64,000 nt of DNA, taken from IMG/VR virus record IMGVR_UViG_3300045243_000058, positions 1 to 64,000 of that record. One strand, written 5' to 3'. The stretch's first letter is position 1. Every line of letters starts with the position of its first letter. The DNA is from a virus. Both the position numbers and the translations under genes were made by a program. The notes beneath the pieces are model-generated. The model was not told the origin of the DNA and searched no databases. It saw only the letters and a program-made list of their open reading frames with translations. Positions 22,463 to 30,653 of the stretch are shown piece after piece.

Positions 22463-23476
22463 ATGGGTGCCGTTGCCGACTCCTATACCTTGGGAGTATC
22501 GGGAGGGGCCTACATCGGCGCAGCGGTCCACGAGGACCTGCTCGACGTCGTCACCCTCCTGAGTCCGACCGACACGCCGCTCTTCACCATGATGCGCAAG
22601 ACGAAGGTGAAGAACGCCGAAGTCTCCTGGCTGGTCGACAAACTCCAGACCGCGTCCTCGAACGCGGTCGTCGAAGGATCGACCGCCGCCTTCAACACGA
22701 TCCAGGCCCGTGCCCGACTCACGAATTACGTCCAGACCTCGCGCCACGCCTACGAGGTCACGGACACCATGCGCGCGATCGACCCCGCCGGTATCCAGGA
22801 CGAGTTCCTGTACCAGATGGGGAAGGCCGCGAAGCAATGGAAGCGCGACGTCGAGTACGACATCGTGAACCAGAGCGCCTTCTCCGGCATCGGCGTCACC
22901 GGCGCCGGCACCGGGCAGGCGCGCTCCATCCAGGGCATCTACAACTGGCTGGTCCTCACCGCCGGCTCCGGGAACTCCAGCGGCGTCACCGGCTCGAACA
23001 CCGCGAACCTGATCCAGGAGGCGGACTTCAACGCCCGTCTCCAGGCTCTCTGGGTGAACGGCGGGATGGCCGACTACGTCGTCTGCACCCCGAACACCAA
23101 GGGGCAGGTGAGCTCCAACTTCTCCGGCTCGGCCAACAGCCGGCGCAACATCCCGATGACCGAGAACACGGTCATCAACGTGATCGACTACTACTTCTCG
23201 GACTTCGGGAACGTCAAGCTGCTCCCGCATCGCTGGTTCAGCTCGGCGGCTCCGACCGGGTCCGTGAACATCCAGAGGGCGACGCTCTTCCTCCAGTCGG
23301 ACATGTGGATGATCGGCATCCTCCGACCGCCGAAGAACGTCCCGCTCGCCAAGCTCGGGTCGTCCGAGCGGGCGATGATCGAGGGGGACTGGACGCTCAT
23401 CTGCCGGCACCCCTCGGCCAACGCGGCACTGACCGGACACGCTTCGGGCGTGGGGCCGAATCTCTCGACCTCGTAG
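22463..23476 (+). CDS. Major capsid protein (DUF5309/SU10-like)
   Basis: A 337-residue protein from ATG 22463 after GAGGAG. The N-terminus has VTLLSPTDTPLFTMMRKTKV, the hallmark loop of this capsid family, then VEGSTAAFNTIQARARLTNY and VQTSRHAYEVTDTM. The middle holds a segment predicted to form the spine helix (AAKQWKRDVEYDIVNQSAF), and the C-terminal P-domain ends near SSERAMIEGDWTL. Length is usual for the family. It forms the HK97-fold icosahedral shell. Its own promoter and terminator support high expression. Confidence 0.85.
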   Translation: MGAVADSYTLGVSGGAYIGAAVHEDLLDVVTLLSPTDTPLFTMMRKTKVKNAEVSWLVDKLQTASSNAVVEGSTAAFNTIQARARLTNYVQTSRHAYEVTDTMRAIDPAGIQDEFLYQMGKAAKQWKRDVEYDIVNQSAFSGIGVTGAGTGQARSIQGIYNWLVLTAGSGNSSGVTGSNTANLIQEADFNARLQALWVNGGMADYVVCTPNTKGQVSSNFSGSANSRRNIPMTENTVINVIDYYFSDFGNVKLLPHRWFSSAAPTGSVNIQRATLFLQSDMWMIGILRPPKNVPLAKLGSSERAMIEGDWTLICRHPSANAALTGHASGVGPNLSTS

Positions 23477-23498
23477 CCTGAGCAGTACCCCGACCAGT

Positions 23499-23528
23499 AC
23501 CCCGGAGGGGGCGCGACCCCTCCGGGGT
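23499..23528 (+). terminator. Hairpin terminator after capsid gene
   Basis: ACCCCGGAGGGG (23499-23510) pairs perfectly with CCCCTCCGGGGT (23517-23528) around GCGCGA. It lies 22 bases after the capsid stop. There is no long T-tract, so partial read-through to the tail genes is likely. Confidence 0.7.
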
Positions 23529-23545
23529 CTTCACCGGGAGGCCCG

Positions 23546-24136
23546 ATGTCGACCGAGAACCGCAGCCCGAGTTACAACGCCCTTCGCGACTTCGTGCGCA
23601 AGTGGACCTCGACCACGAAGGAAGGCGACTTCGCGCGCCAGAACGCGCGCCTGTGGTCGCGCCGCGGCGACGCCTCCCATGTGTTCGACGACGATCACTG
23701 GACGAACTGGAAGGACTGGTGGCTGGAGAACCGGAACAATCTCGCCGTCGCCAGGGAGAACGTGGCGTGCCAGGAAGCCTTCCGCACCGGCGTCGCCCCC
23801 GAGGGCCTGCGGTTCCAGAGATTCTGCCGGATCCCCACCGGATACCACTTCCGGCGCATCGCGGAGACCGGCAACCCGGAGTACTGGAACGACCGCGTGA
23901 CCGTGCTGCGGGAGGTCATGGAGAACCCGTGGTTCGCGACAGTCCCGCTCGATCGCATCCGGGCGGAACTGGAGAACGTGATGCCCAAGGGGAAGACGAT
24001 CGCTGTCTACGACGCGATGGGGAACCCGGTCAAGACGGCCGAGGAGAGCGCCGCCGACGAGCCCGTGGCCGTCATTCCGGTGCCGATGAACGTGACCGAC
24101 TTGAGTGCTGCGTCCGATTCCATTTCGGCCGCGTGA
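23546..24136 (+). CDS. Hypothetical structural-region protein, 196 aa
   Basis: ATG 23546 after GGGAGGCC. The protein is charged, Trp-rich and helical (DDDHWTNWKDWWLENRNN), with a Pro/Val-rich C-terminal stretch. It follows the capsid terminator. It may be a head completion protein. No family is recognised. Confidence 0.5.
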   Translation: MSTENRSPSYNALRDFVRKWTSTTKEGDFARQNARLWSRRGDASHVFDDDHWTNWKDWWLENRNNLAVARENVACQEAFRTGVAPEGLRFQRFCRIPTGYHFRRIAETGNPEYWNDRVTVLREVMENPWFATVPLDRIRAELENVMPKGKTIAVYDAMGNPVKTAEESAADEPVAVIPVPMNVTDLSAASDSISAA

Positions 24137-24143
24137 GGAGAAC

Positions 24144-24509
24144 ATGCCCAACTTCCCAGAGGGACTCATGGTCATGCCGCCGGGGACGCTCATTGTGGGC
24201 GACCGCGACGAGTCGACGAAGATCCTCGAGATCGTCTGGGGACAGGTGACGCTTGCATTCCCGATTGCCGCCCCGTTCGGAGTGGTCAGCGCGACCGCTG
24301 CTCTTGCCGCGATCGACACCGGCAAGTCCGGGACCTGGGAGGTCTTCGCCTCGTGGATGGGCGGCTACGCGGACGGCATGTTCACGGACATCGTCGCGGC
24401 CATCGCAACGGCCGGCGGCATCCTCGCGAGCGGACTGAATCTCTCGACGTCGGTGACGGCGTCGGCGACCACGGCCAGGACGGCGATGGTTCTCGCCATC
24501 CGGCACTGA
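24144..24509 (+). CDS. Capsid-associated paralogue 2, 121 aa
   Basis: ATG 24144 after GAGGAGAAC. The segment ILEIVWGQVTLAFPIAAPFG and SATAAL align with the neighbour at 24520, and the end is ARTAMVLAIRH. It is mostly beta with Ala/Gly/Thr-rich loops. Probably a virion decoration or head-tail accessory protein. Confidence 0.55.
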   Translation: MPNFPEGLMVMPPGTLIVGDRDESTKILEIVWGQVTLAFPIAAPFGVVSATAALAAIDTGKSGTWEVFASWMGGYADGMFTDIVAAIATAGGILASGLNLSTSVTASATTARTAMVLAIRH

Positions 24510-24519
24510 GGAGCCAGCC

Positions 24520-24906
24520 ATGAAAATCGACGAAGACGTCATCATCGAGCCCCCCGGGTGCATCCGGTTCGCCGAGAACGAACTCGCCTACGAGATCCAC
24601 GAGATCCTCTGCGGCCAGGCGGCGCTCACCTACGGATCGATCGCGGCGAACGGGGCCTCGGCGACGGCGACGGCGAGCCTTCCGGCGGCTACCCTGACGA
24701 CCCGAGGGAACCAGGTCGCCAACCTCGCGTGGGACGTCTGGCTCTCTCCGATCACGCAGGCCGACCAGGTGTCCATCGAGTGCGGGGCGATTTCGAGCGA
24801 GGGAGTCCTCATGGCGACGGCGGTGAATCACAGCACGGCCGCGGTCAACACGGGCGCCCGGACCGTCTCGTACCTCGCCATCCGCTCGAAGCGAGCGGCG
24901 GACTGA
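24520..24906 (+). CDS. Capsid-associated paralogue 3, 128 aa
   Basis: ATG 24520 after GAGGAGCC. It contains AYEIHEILCGQAALTYGSIA and ASATATASL, matching paralogue 2 in order and spacing, and ends GARTVSYLAIRSKRAAD. Same inferred virion role. The basic extension after the shared end is unique to this copy. Confidence 0.55.
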   Translation: MKIDEDVIIEPPGCIRFAENELAYEIHEILCGQAALTYGSIAANGASATATASLPAATLTTRGNQVANLAWDVWLSPITQADQVSIECGAISSEGVLMATAVNHSTAAVNTGARTVSYLAIRSKRAAD

Positions 24907-24915
24907 GGAGGAACG

Positions 24916-25314
24916 ATGCCCACGATCATCCGGGAGAAGCTCATCCTGAACGGCGGTGATGGAGGCGACCGGGTTCGCCTTCGTGTCGGACCGGCGGACG
25001 ATGCCCACGACATCCGCGGTCTGATGCTGCACCGCGAGGTCAACAATGCCAGGAATCTCGGCTTCGGAAACATGACCCCGGGGGCCGGGGCGACCGCCGC
25101 GTCGGCCGCGGTGCAGTCTGGCCCATCGTGGAACGCCGGCCTATCGCTACTCCTGCGTCCCTCCCCGCAGGCGAACCCGTTCTCTATCTACGGCGTGGCC
25201 CGATTCGTGGCCGTCGTCCCGAACGCGACCGGGATTCTCGCCACCGCTTTCAACCCGAACACGGCCTCTAAGACCCTCACTCTTCCGGGATTGATGTCCC
25301 TCGCCATTCGCTGA
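24916..25314 (+). CDS. Capsid-associated paralogue 4, 132 aa
   Basis: ATG 24916 after GAGGAGGAA. It has an N-terminal beta segment, an Ala/Gly-rich middle (GAGATAASAAVQSGPSWNAG) and the shared end LTLPGLMSLAIR. It is the most diverged of the four. Virion role by position and family resemblance. Confidence 0.5.
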   Translation: MPTIIREKLILNGGDGGDRVRLRVGPADDAHDIRGLMLHREVNNARNLGFGNMTPGAGATAASAAVQSGPSWNAGLSLLLRPSPQANPFSIYGVARFVAVVPNATGILATAFNPNTASKTLTLPGLMSLAIR

Positions 25315-25323
25315 AAGGAGCCC

Positions 25324-27330
25324 ATGAACGCAGGAGACAAGGTCTCGGTCGTCATCCCCACCCGCGGTCTCTCCGACATGCTCGCGAACTGCCTTCGGAG
25401 CCTCGCGGCCTTCTGGCCGTCGCTCGAAGTCATCGTCGTCGAGCACGACACCCATGACGCGAAGGAGCTGCTCGAGGAGACGTTCCCGAACGGGATCTAC
25501 GTGCAGGCGCTCGACGAGGACGCCCCGAAGCGTGGCGAAGGGAAACCGGCGGGTCACTCCTACTCGACCCTGAACAACCTCGGGGTGGCGAAGGCGACGC
25601 GGCCGTACGTTCTCCTGATGAACAACGACGTCACGGCGCGCAAGGGCGCGCTCGACGCGATGGTCGAGGTGCTCGACTCCAAGGCGGATGTCGGCATCGT
25701 CGGCGCGAAGCTCCTGACCCCGAAGAACAAGATCCAGCACATCGGCGTCGTGTTCGACCACTTCGGCGTCCCGGGGCACCTCGCCTACGGGCAGGAGCAC
25801 GAGCGCACCTATCTGCCGGCGTGGCGCAGCGAGTACTACGACGCCGTCACGTTCGCCGCGGCCATGGTGCGAAAGGATCTGTGGGACGAGATCGGCGGCC
25901 TCGACGACGTCTACTTCTTCAACTACGAGGACATCGACTTCTGCCTCAAGGCGGCGCAGAAGAAGAAGCGGTGCTACGTCACCCAGGTCGCCATCTTCAC
26001 GCACCTCGAGGGTGGCAGCGCCGAGCACCGTAGGACCGGGCACCACTCGATCGTGCGAAACCTGACCATCTTCCGCGACCGCTGGATCGAGACCGGGCTC
26101 ATCGAGGACATCACCGGCCTGAAGCTCAGGACCGGGCAGGGCCCGCTCGCGATGGAGAACATGAACCTCATGATGATGCCGAGCGGCCGTGGCGCCGGCG
26201 TGTCGTGGTGGCGCATGGACCTCATCGGCCAGAAGATCGCCAAGAAGAAGCTCGCGAACGTGATGTTCGCCTACTCCAGCGATCCGCGCGAGGTGCTTAT
26301 GGAGGGCTTCTCGCGCGCCGACGTCGTCATCATCCAGGGCCACCACGGCGGCGATCTCATCAAGGCGCTGCGGGACCCCGGGCGTCCGTTCAAGGCGGTG
26401 TTCGACCACGACGACCACCCGGTCCACTTGAGCCCCTACGCCGAGGTCTACCGCAGCCTCGGGACGCAGGAGATCCAGCTCGCCGGGAACGACGGCTCCG
26501 AGGTCTGGCTCTGGCGCGACGGGCAGAGCGGCTTCGACCTCGCGAAGAACCGCACGCAGAAGGCCAGCCTCCTCGAAACGATGGCCGCCTGCGACGCCAT
26601 GACGACGACGACCGTCCCCCTGGCCGATTACTTCCGCTCCATCAATCCCCGGGTGTTCGTCCTCCCCAACTGCATCGACTTCGACTTCTACCCGCCCGTG
26701 TACGACCGTTTCAGACGCGCGCCCGACGATGGCGTGCGGATCGGCTGGTGGGGCGGTGACAATCACTGGCACGACATGGTCGAGATGGGGCCTTGGACCA
26801 AGGACTACGTCAACGGGAGCGACACGGCGAAACTCGTCCTCATCGGCGCCTTCTACAAGGGGCCGTTCCGCGGCATCGACATGAGCAAGGTCGAGGACCA
26901 GACTTGGGTGCACGTCGAGGCGTGGCCGTACAAGCTCGCGACCGCCGGTCTCGACATCGCCGTCATCCCGCTCGCGAACCCGGCGCAGCCGTTCATGGCG
27001 TTCAACCACTTCAAGAGCGACATCAAGTGGCTGGAGGCGGCGGCCTACAAGATCCCGTGTCTCGTTCAGGCCGGCGTCGCGCCGTACGAGAGCTGTCTCG
27101 ACGGAGTCAACGCGCTCACGTTCGCGTCGAAGGACGAGTACCTCGAGAAGCTCGACCGCCTCGCGAAGGACCCGCTCCTCCGGAAGCGTCTCGGCCAGGC
27201 GGCCTACGACTACGCGCGCGAGCACCGCAACCTCGACAAGAACATCGACCTCTGGATGGAGGCGTACCACCAGCTCGCCAAGGGGCAGCCAGAGGACAGC
27301 GCGGCGGCCCCTGAAGCCAAGGTCCCGTGA
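25324..27330 (+). CDS. Two-domain glycosyltransferase (GT2 plus GT4-like)
   Basis: A 668-residue protein from ATG 25324 after GAAAGGAG. Residues 1-240 are a GT-A fold: VSVVIPTRG start, metal-binding NND (100-102) in LLMNNDVT, and NYEDIDFCLKA (E202, D203, D205) for the acceptor side. Residues about 300-668 look like a GT-B enzyme, with DIAVIPLANP and a late KWLEAAAYKIPCLVQAG donor-site segment. It therefore could transfer two sugars in turn. It is embedded among head and tail genes with coupled start and stop, so a virion protein or a host surface polymer may be the acceptor. Confidence 0.8.
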   Translation: MNAGDKVSVVIPTRGLSDMLANCLRSLAAFWPSLEVIVVEHDTHDAKELLEETFPNGIYVQALDEDAPKRGEGKPAGHSYSTLNNLGVAKATRPYVLLMNNDVTARKGALDAMVEVLDSKADVGIVGAKLLTPKNKIQHIGVVFDHFGVPGHLAYGQEHERTYLPAWRSEYYDAVTFAAAMVRKDLWDEIGGLDDVYFFNYEDIDFCLKAAQKKKRCYVTQVAIFTHLEGGSAEHRRTGHHSIVRNLTIFRDRWIETGLIEDITGLKLRTGQGPLAMENMNLMMMPSGRGAGVSWWRMDLIGQKIAKKKLANVMFAYSSDPREVLMEGFSRADVVIIQGHHGGDLIKALRDPGRPFKAVFDHDDHPVHLSPYAEVYRSLGTQEIQLAGNDGSEVWLWRDGQSGFDLAKNRTQKASLLETMAACDAMTTTTVPLADYFRSINPRVFVLPNCIDFDFYPPVYDRFRRAPDDGVRIGWWGGDNHWHDMVEMGPWTKDYVNGSDTAKLVLIGAFYKGPFRGIDMSKVEDQTWVHVEAWPYKLATAGLDIAVIPLANPAQPFMAFNHFKSDIKWLEAAAYKIPCLVQAGVAPYESCLDGVNALTFASKDEYLEKLDRLAKDPLLRKRLGQAAYDYAREHRNLDKNIDLWMEAYHQLAKGQPEDSAAAPEAKVP

Positions 27331-28076
27331 GCCTGACGATCGCGCTCGCGACGGCCTCCCCGACGCCGTCCGCCGGCGACGATTCCTACGGCTCCATGAA
27401 GCGCCAGATCGCCGCCATCGCAGGGCGCCAGCGCGACCCGAAGGGGCTCGACCTCGCCGGCTCCTTCATCCGCGACCGCATCGACGACCTGAACCGGATG
27501 CAGGTCTGGGACTTCAACATCGTCACATCCCCGGACATCACGACGAGCGTCGGGGTCGCGACCTACGCCATCCCCGGCGACTTCTGGAAGATCTACAACA
27601 CGCGCAAGACGGACATCATCGACTTCCAGTTGAGCACCATGCGCCAGCGCACCTTCGACACGCTGTTCGTTTCCCAGAGGAACATCCAAGGGTATCCGTA
27701 CATCCTCGTCATCAAGAATACGTTCCGCGGCGGGACCGTGACGCTGTTCCCGACGCCGTCGGGCGCGTACACGATCAGCATCAACTACTACAAGCTGATC
27801 GCGAAACCGTCTCAGGACGACGACGTGCTCGACATCCCGCAACCGTACCAGGGCGCCGTGAAGTACCACGCGATGATGCGCATGGCCGCGCTCGCCGGCG
27901 ACCAGGTCAGCCTCGGAATGTACCGGGACCTTGCGAACGGCGCGTACGCACAGATGAACAGGGCGGACGACGAGATCCCCGATGAGATGCTGCGATTTGT
28001 CCAGGCGGAGGAACTGTCGTACCGAAGTGCCTATATGGACGTGAACGTGAGGCCGCGCAGCTATGATCTGTGGTGA
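27327..28076 (+). CDS. Head-tail connector / tail tubular-like protein
   Basis: A 249-residue protein from GTG 27327 (GTGA overlap). It starts with a low-complexity segment, then a helical region (LAGSFIRDRIDDLNRMQVWD), a beta part with YAIPGDFWKI, and a helical C-terminus. The layout resembles tail tubular protein A or gp4-like adaptors of short-tailed phages that sit under the portal. Position before the fibre and tail genes supports this. Exact identity uncertain. Confidence 0.6.
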   Translation: MSLTIALATASPTPSAGDDSYGSMKRQIAAIAGRQRDPKGLDLAGSFIRDRIDDLNRMQVWDFNIVTSPDITTSVGVATYAIPGDFWKIYNTRKTDIIDFQLSTMRQRTFDTLFVSQRNIQGYPYILVIKNTFRGGTVTLFPTPSGAYTISINYYKLIAKPSQDDDVLDIPQPYQGAVKYHAMMRMAALAGDQVSLGMYRDLANGAYAQMNRADDEIPDEMLRFVQAEELSYRSAYMDVNVRPRSYDLW

Positions 28077-28085
28077 GGTGATCTG

Positions 28086-29378
28086 ATGGCCCAACTCGGA
28101 AGATTCAACTTCCTCCTCACCGACGCCGCCGGCAACGCGCTCCAGGGGATCTCGATCGAGATCCGCAAGCAGGCCGCGATGGTCAACGGCGCTCAGGTCG
28201 TGTCGAGTGGCGGGAGCATCCTGTGTTACCACGTCGGAGGTCTCGCGTCTGGCGACACCTGCGTCGTGAACGCCGCCGCAACCGCCTACACGGGAACGGT
28301 CGTCGACGCGACGCACGTCCAGCTCTCAGGATTCGCGGGCACCCTGAGTCTCAACGACGGGGACCGGATTCACGCTTCCGTGCCGCTCATCTCGGCCTAT
28401 CAGAACCCGGTTGCCAGCGGGTCGCCCCTGACCTTCCCGCTCGTCACGGACCAGTACGGCAAGGCGTCGTGCGATGCCCTCGTGCGCCCGTACACGATCT
28501 ACATGTACGGTGGCGCCCTGGCGGCCCCTGACATCAGGTACGACGAGGTTCCCGTCGGCGTCGAGTCGATGGTCAGCGAGGTCTACACGACTGGGACCGC
28601 CGTCGCCTACAAGCGCGACACGCGCCGCTCCCTATCCGCGGGCGACATCCACACGCAGTTCTCGGTCGCCGGGTCCGACGTCCTGAACATCGGGTACAAC
28701 GGTGCCCTCACCGGAGCGGCCGGCGGCGCGCTCCTCCTCGGAGCCGGGCTCACACTGGCGGGCGCCCTGACCGGAGCGACGACCGGGGCCTTCAGCGGCA
28801 ACGTGACCGTCGGTGGCACCCTCGGAGTCTCCGGCGCGTCGACCCTGGCGGCAGCGACGTGCTCCGGGCTGCTCACCGCGTCCGCCGGCCTGACGGTCGT
28901 CGGGGCGGTGACGCTCCCGGCCGCGTCTCTTTCTGGCTCCGAACTCGCCGCTAACGCCGTGACGATCAGCAGCACCGTTAACGGCAACGTCGGGTCCGAC
29001 CAGACGGTCACGACGGAGGCGGTCGTCTCCGGATTGACCACGAGTTACACGGGCCAGACGGGTAACGCGGGCGCCCTCGTGGAAGTGAACGTCCCGTGCG
29101 ACGTAACGGGCGGCACCAACACGGCCGGAGTCATGCAAGTGCGCCTCTACTACGACAGCGTCCTCAAGGGGTTCGGGGCGCTCGGTGGCTCTACAGGAGC
29201 GAACGAGATATTCGACAATGCGTCGACGGTAAACTTCTCCGTCTTCATTCCGAATCTGGCAGCCTCGGCGAAGACGCTCGAAGTCAGGGCGATCCGGTTC
29301 ACCGGCACCGCGACATGCAAGGTTACCGCGGCCACCGTTGGACAGCCGACAATGAGAATCACCGAGTTCAAGAAGTGA
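28086..29378 (+). CDS. Tail fibre-like virion protein
   Basis: A 430-residue protein from ATG 28086. The N-terminal 130 residues are a beta domain (FNFLLTDAAGNALQGISIEI). Residues about 205-300 are repeated Gly/Ala/Thr units (LAGALTGATTGAFSGNVTVG, then similar strings), a triple-helical or beta-roll shaft pattern. The C-terminal 100 residues form a beta sandwich-like head. This is typical of tail fibres or spikes that contact the host. Confidence 0.65.
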   Translation: MAQLGRFNFLLTDAAGNALQGISIEIRKQAAMVNGAQVVSSGGSILCYHVGGLASGDTCVVNAAATAYTGTVVDATHVQLSGFAGTLSLNDGDRIHASVPLISAYQNPVASGSPLTFPLVTDQYGKASCDALVRPYTIYMYGGALAAPDIRYDEVPVGVESMVSEVYTTGTAVAYKRDTRRSLSAGDIHTQFSVAGSDVLNIGYNGALTGAAGGALLLGAGLTLAGALTGATTGAFSGNVTVGGTLGVSGASTLAAATCSGLLTASAGLTVVGAVTLPAASLSGSELAANAVTISSTVNGNVGSDQTVTTEAVVSGLTTSYTGQTGNAGALVEVNVPCDVTGGTNTAGVMQVRLYYDSVLKGFGALGGSTGANEIFDNASTVNFSVFIPNLAASAKTLEVRAIRFTGTATCKVTAATVGQPTMRITEFKK

Positions 29379-30388
29379 CGCACTTCGCCGTGAAGTTGGC
29401 GGCCCCGACGGTCTACGACTCGGTGGCCGTGGACGGCGGGCTCATCCTCTACTGCGTGGGGGACCGGCTCTGGCACGAGTACCGCTTCATCGAGGACCCG
29501 AATAGGGCCTGGAGTTTCATCGTGCAGGACGCGCGCCGACACGAGTCGGTCCCGGCTGGCATACCGATCGTCGACTCGCTTGCCCCGAAGAACCTCTGGA
29601 TCGGAGATACCTACCGCGTGCGACGATTCAGCAAGATCGGGGTTTCCGCCGGTCAGTTCATCGAGAGGAGCGCGGCTTGGGACCTGCCGCAGCCGATGAC
29701 GGAGTACGCGGGCGGCCTCGCCGTGCGCGCCGGAGTCTATCTCCCGCAGGACGACGGCCTGTACCACCTCGTCGTCCCGGTCCTGCAAAACGGGCCCGTC
29801 GTCGACCCGGGCGACTGGACCTGGGTGACGGACGACACCGATTCGGATCTCATCGAGGCCGGGAGCGTTCAGTCCAAGAGGATGCTCCCCGTCTCGTCTC
29901 CCGGGAACTCCGGAACGTTCAACTTCAACGTCTCGGCCAACTCGACCGTCATCGCCTACTTCTTCTCGGGGCCAGGCTCTCCCGGGAGCGACCTGTGGTC
30001 GTCGCTCGCGACAGTCGTGCAGAACGCCTTCGTGACGACGGCAAACAGCCGCATCGAACTGGCGGTGCAGCTCGCGCGCGTCTCTGCAAACGGCATGTTC
30101 CGCCAGTCCTACGCCTCTTTTCAGGGGACGCTCAACCTCGGCGGCACCGGGTCGAAGGTCTTCGCCATGACCCCGGTCCAGCAAATCGGCGTCGAGGAGA
30201 CGGACAGGCTCCGCGTCGGTCTTGTATTCACCCGTGGCCTGAGCCTCGGGACGGGTGCCGTTTCGATCAGTTTCGGTGACGTCTCGCACGATACGCTTGT
30301 CACGCCGATCTCCTACCCGACGACCGCGATCGTCGCGCTCGAAGACATCGGCGCGAAGAATTACGTTCCGTTCTCAGGGGCCGCGTGA
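29375..30388 (+). CDS. Virion protein of unknown function, 337 aa
   Basis: GTG 29375 in a GTGA overlap with the fibre gene. It is beta-rich throughout with VAVDGGLILYCVGDRLWHEY, a WTWVTDDTDSDL turn, and several Gly/Ser strands. No catalytic residues are evident. It sits between fibre and stem genes, so a tail or receptor-binding accessory is likely. Confidence 0.5.
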   Translation: MTHFAVKLAAPTVYDSVAVDGGLILYCVGDRLWHEYRFIEDPNRAWSFIVQDARRHESVPAGIPIVDSLAPKNLWIGDTYRVRRFSKIGVSAGQFIERSAAWDLPQPMTEYAGGLAVRAGVYLPQDDGLYHLVVPVLQNGPVVDPGDWTWVTDDTDSDLIEAGSVQSKRMLPVSSPGNSGTFNFNVSANSTVIAYFFSGPGSPGSDLWSSLATVVQNAFVTTANSRIELAVQLARVSANGMFRQSYASFQGTLNLGGTGSKVFAMTPVQQIGVEETDRLRVGLVFTRGLSLGTGAVSISFGDVSHDTLVTPISYPTTAIVALEDIGAKNYVPFSGAA

Positions 30389-30413
30389 CCAACCGCACAT
30401 AGAAAGGGAGACC

Positions 30414-30653
30414 ATGGAGATTCAGGACGACGTGTTCCGCGAGATACTTCAAGCCGCAGGCTCCATCGCGATCGACCGGGAGCGCCTGAACGTGCGCCTT
30501 GTGTCGGCTCTCAACGATCTGGCCGCCGCGGCGAAGACGATCGAGGATCTCAAGGCCGAGCAGGAGAAGATCAGGGCCTCGATCGCCGAGACGACGCACG
30601 CTTACCAGGTGGAGACTTCACACCTTGAGGCCGTACCCGATCCCGGTCAGTGA
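30414..30653 (+). CDS. Coiled-coil small protein, 79 aa
   Basis: ATG 30414 after AAAGGGAGACC. One long helix (LNDLAAAAKTIEDLKAEQEK) with heptad spacing predicts a coiled coil. Its end overlaps the following tail gene by 29 bases. A virion trimerisation or chaperone role is possible. Confidence 0.5.
   Translation: MEIQDDVFREILQAAGSIAIDRERLNVRLVSALNDLAAAAKTIEDLKAEQEKIRASIAETTHAYQVETSHLEAVPDPGQ

Noticed and set aside
21290-23440. Minus-strand frame opposite scaffold and capsid (716 codons)
   Set aside because: Antisense of two clear virion genes, crossing their terminator-flanked unit.
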